From NCBI GenBank assembly GCA_046496745.1, contig JAWOGQ010000099.1, positions 1 to 8,921 of the forward strand: a stretch of DNA of 8,921 bases. The letters are read 5' to 3'. Positions 6,829 through 8,921 of this stretch are shown here, piece by piece. A program made the position numbers and the translations under genes. The notes beneath the pieces were generated by a model, which was not told where the DNA came from, did no database searches, and saw only the letters and a list, made by a program, of their open reading frames with translations. Position 1 is the stretch's first letter. The number at the start of each line of letters is the position of its first letter. The stretch comes from JBNJGT01 sp046496745 (GTDB taxonomy: Archaea; Nanobdellota; Nanobdellia; Woesearchaeales; JACJVW01).

Positions 6829-8445
6829 ATGGATATAATCCCAACCCAGCAAGTGATAGAGCATTGCCTCTTCTCAGGTCTTGAATACAATAAGATCTAT
6901 ATCCATGAAGCAGTTTTCAGGAAGCTTAGTGATAAAGGGCTGAAAGCCCTACAAGGCCTTGATATAATATTTATTGGTGATCCCAGGGAAGAAGACCTTG
7001 TCAAAGCAGCATACAATGAGTCTGCAACAATCGTGATGACAGATGCAGAATCAACCCTTCAGGCCAAGGCAAGAGGCGTGCCCATAATCCAGCTACCACT
7101 GAAGGCTATTGATCTCAACCGGTATTTCGGCAAGGAAACACTCAGCATACACCTTCGTGAAGGCGAATATCCTTACGCAAAAGAAGGTCTTCCAGGAAGA
7201 TGGGTCTTCCGTCGTATCGAGGATGAGAAGATAACCCGTGAAATGATGTTTGCTCTTATCCCAAAGGATTCAACAGTTGAGAAATCCTCATCCAATGCCA
7301 GGATCATGTACCATGAAAATTACAGGTTAATCCTCACTACACCTCCTCTTTCCAGTTCATGGGAACTTACAGTTGTAAGGCTCACCCATTCATGTTCCCT
7401 TGAAGAATTTAATCCATCCCAAAAGCTCCATGACAGGATCAATAAGCAGGCAGAGGGAATCCTTATTGCAGGCGCCCCTGGAATGGGAAAGACAACATTT
7501 GCTCATGGCCTTTTATACCATTACATGGACATGGGAAAAGTGATCAAGACTGTTGAATCCCCCAGGGATATCAAGCTTCCTGTGACCCAGTATGCACTCA
7601 GGCGCACATCACACGATGAGCTTCGCGATCTCCTGCTTCTTTCCCGCCCGGATTACACCTTTTTTGACGAGATGCGCAATGCCTCTGACTTCCAGTTCTA
7701 TGCAGATCTTCGGCTCTCAGGTATAGGGCTAGTTGGGGTCCTGCATGCAAAAAGGTCCATAGATGCAATACATCGCTTCATCCGCCGTCTTGACCTGGGG
7801 CTAATCCCTCAGATAGTTGATACTATTATATTCATAGAGAATGGTTCCATACACTCTGTTCTTTCTGTCCAGATGGAAGTGAAGGTTCCAGTGGGCATGA
7901 GTGAGAAGGACCTTGCCCGTCCGGTGATTGTTGTAAGGGACTTTGAGACCGGAAGTGACCTTTATGAGATATATAGCTATGGGGATGAGACAGTTGTGAT
8001 CCCTGTCAAGAGTGAAAGTGCACAAGTCCCCTTGCTTGAGAATGAGATCAGAAGATATACTGATGACTATGACATTGAGTTTCTTAACAATCGCCTTGTT
8101 GCCTATGTCCCAAGAAAAGTAAGATTCTCTATTGTAGGAAAGAACGGAGAGAATATAACCCTGCTTGAAGAGAAGGTAGGATATCCGATAGACATCAAGG
8201 AAAAGGTGGACCAGGTAATAACTCCCAGGGAAAGGGTAGCTTATTCAGTATCAGTCACAAGCAATTCAATACTCTTTGATGTCCAGCAGACAGGCCCTAT
8301 TGATTTTTATATTGACGATGAATTCATACTGACAGCGCATGCAAGCAAGAAAGGCCAGATAAATATAAAAAAGGACAATATCCATGGTGACAGCATCATT
8401 AGAGCTATCAAGTCAGGGAAAAAGCTTGCATTATACAAGAGGTAA
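6829..8445 (+). CDS. PIN-like domain / PilT-type ATPase / KH domain protein (PINc/VapC family ATPase)
   Basis: A 538-residue member of the archaeal family that fuses an N-terminal PIN domain to a PilT/VirB11-like ATPase and a C-terminal KH domain. The ATPase is clear: Walker A GAPGMGKTT at 215-223, 'VESPRD' at 242-247, a Walker-B-like 'YTFFDEMR' at 276-283, and 'VLHAKRSIDAIHRF' at 304-317. The middle segment 'TLSIHLREG' (104-112) also matches the family. A KH RNA-binding motif with the GKNG loop (437-440) lies at about 424-457, followed by a further ~80-residue tail. The PIN region (1-90) keeps the pattern of the fold ('SATIVMTDAE', 65-74), but the usual first Asp and the Glu after the first helix appear replaced (T6 and K32), so nuclease activity is doubtful. 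It is shorter than the roughly 600 or more residues I recall for the family. The start directly follows the transporter's TAG, which is in frame, so no earlier start exists. GGTG at 6818-6821 may be the ribosome binding site. The role is inferred as ATP-dependent RNA or RNP handling. Confidence 0.9.
   Translation: MDIIPTQQVIEHCLFSGLEYNKIYIHEAVFRKLSDKGLKALQGLDIIFIGDPREEDLVKAAYNESATIVMTDAESTLQAKARGVPIIQLPLKAIDLNRYFGKETLSIHLREGEYPYAKEGLPGRWVFRRIEDEKITREMMFALIPKDSTVEKSSSNARIMYHENYRLILTTPPLSSSWELTVVRLTHSCSLEEFNPSQKLHDRINKQAEGILIAGAPGMGKTTFAHGLLYHYMDMGKVIKTVESPRDIKLPVTQYALRRTSHDELRDLLLLSRPDYTFFDEMRNASDFQFYADLRLSGIGLVGVLHAKRSIDAIHRFIRRLDLGLIPQIVDTIIFIENGSIHSVLSVQMEVKVPVGMSEKDLARPVIVVRDFETGSDLYEIYSYGDETVVIPVKSESAQVPLLENEIRRYTDDYDIEFLNNRLVAYVPRKVRFSIVGKNGENITLLEEKVGYPIDIKEKVDQVITPRERVAYSVSVTSNSILFDVQQTGPIDFYIDDEFILTAHASKKGQINIKKDNIHGDSIIRAIKSGKKLALYKR
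8439..8443 (+). promoter_or_regulatory. Shine-Dalgarno of the translin gene
   Basis: GAGGT ends 4 bases before the ATG at 8448 and overlaps the TAA stop of the ATPase gene. It sets the start of the translin gene, whose frame runs off the right edge. Confidence 0.7.
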
Positions 8446-8447
8446 AA

Positions 8448-8921
8448 ATGATTGACACAAAAGAATTTGAACAGATGAGATCCGAACTTGAAAAAGCTGA
8501 CGAGGATCGTGAAGAGGCCATAAGGACAAGCCGTGACATAATAAAGATGTCAAAACAGGCAATCTATGCAATCCATAGGGGAGAACTCCCTGAAGATATG
8601 ATAGAGAAGATGCGGCAAAAACTTGATGGGCTTGATGAGATACCTATGGCACGTACTGCAAGGCAGGAATATGTTGAAGCCTACGCTTATCTGCATTTCA
8701 TAAAGGAAAAAGAACTAATCACCAAGGAAGAGACAGGTGTTGATACAGAATCCTATCTCCTCGGACTGTGTGACCTCACAGGAGAACTCATGCGAAAGGC
8801 AGTCAACGAGGTAATAAACAAGAATCCTGATATGGTATACAAGATAAAAGATCTCATAACAGAGCTTTATTCAGAGATCCTCAAGTTTGATCTAAGGAAC
8901 TCAGAACTTCGCAAGAAATCT
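8448..8921 (+). CDS. Translin/TRAX family RNA-binding protein (3' end missing)
   Basis: 158 codons are visible and the frame is still open at the right edge. Family members are about 190-215 residues, so most of the gene is here. The all-helical protein carries the translin family landmarks: an N-terminal helix with 'REEAIRTSRDIIKMS' and 'AIHRGELP' (41-48), 'ARQEYVEAYAYLHFI' (71-85), 'SYLLGLCDLTGELMRKAVN' (102-120) and 'FDLRNSELRKK' (147-157). Acidic residues E74, E77, D109 and E113 fall at the ExxE and DxxxE spacings that form the RNase site of TRAX in the eukaryotic C3PO complex and in archaeal C3PO-like octamers, so an active endoribonuclease is plausible. The correspondence is from memory of the motifs. 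The ATG at 8448 is preceded by GAGGT and lies 2 bases after the ATPase stop, so it is co-transcribed with the KH/ATPase protein and may share an RNA-processing role. Confidence 0.9.
   Translation, partial: MIDTKEFEQMRSELEKADEDREEAIRTSRDIIKMSKQAIYAIHRGELPEDMIEKMRQKLDGLDEIPMARTARQEYVEAYAYLHFIKEKELITKEETGVDTESYLLGLCDLTGELMRKAVNEVINKNPDMVYKIKDLITELYSEILKFDLRNSELRKKS

Overview
The window is almost entirely coding on the + strand: six tandem genes, the largest visible gap between them is 9 bases, and several overlap or abut. It most likely comes from an archaeon. The visible Shine-Dalgarno sequences are of the GAGGTGA type that pairs with the archaeal 16S tail. In addition, two adjacent genes belong to families I know mainly from archaea: a PIN-like/PilT-type ATPase/KH protein and an archaeal translin. 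I cannot name the lineage. A methanogenic euryarchaeote or a DPANN archaeon would both fit, and the gene content does not decide between them.

Left half (1-5692): three genes I do not recognise as a named system. The first is open to the left edge and encodes three visible membrane helices followed by a fibronectin type III domain and further beta-sandwich-like domains. The second encodes a 1045-residue, membrane-free modular protein: helical N-terminus, acidic/proline linker, beta-rich centre, second Pro-Glu linker, another beta domain, and a long helical/coiled-coil tail. The third encodes a 323-residue, highly charged, mostly helical protein. They are tightly linked (8-base overlap, then 9 bases with a strong ribosome binding site), so a membrane-anchored scaffold or multiprotein assembly is a reasonable but unproven reading. 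The first ~390 bases of the second gene are about 24-26% GC, while the gene before it is about 50% GC and the bases just after are about 53%. This marks an abrupt compositional island.

Right half (5689-8921): a major facilitator superfamily transporter overlaps the third gene by ATGA. It is followed without a spacer (TAG|ATG) by the PIN-like/ATPase/KH protein, whose N-terminal nuclease-like domain seems to have lost key acidic residues. Last is a translin-family gene cut by the right edge. The last two look like an RNA-handling pair. The transporter has no obvious functional link to either side.

I see no RNA genes, insertion sequences, CRISPR arrays, clear promoters or terminators. There is no gene-free stretch longer than 9 bases.
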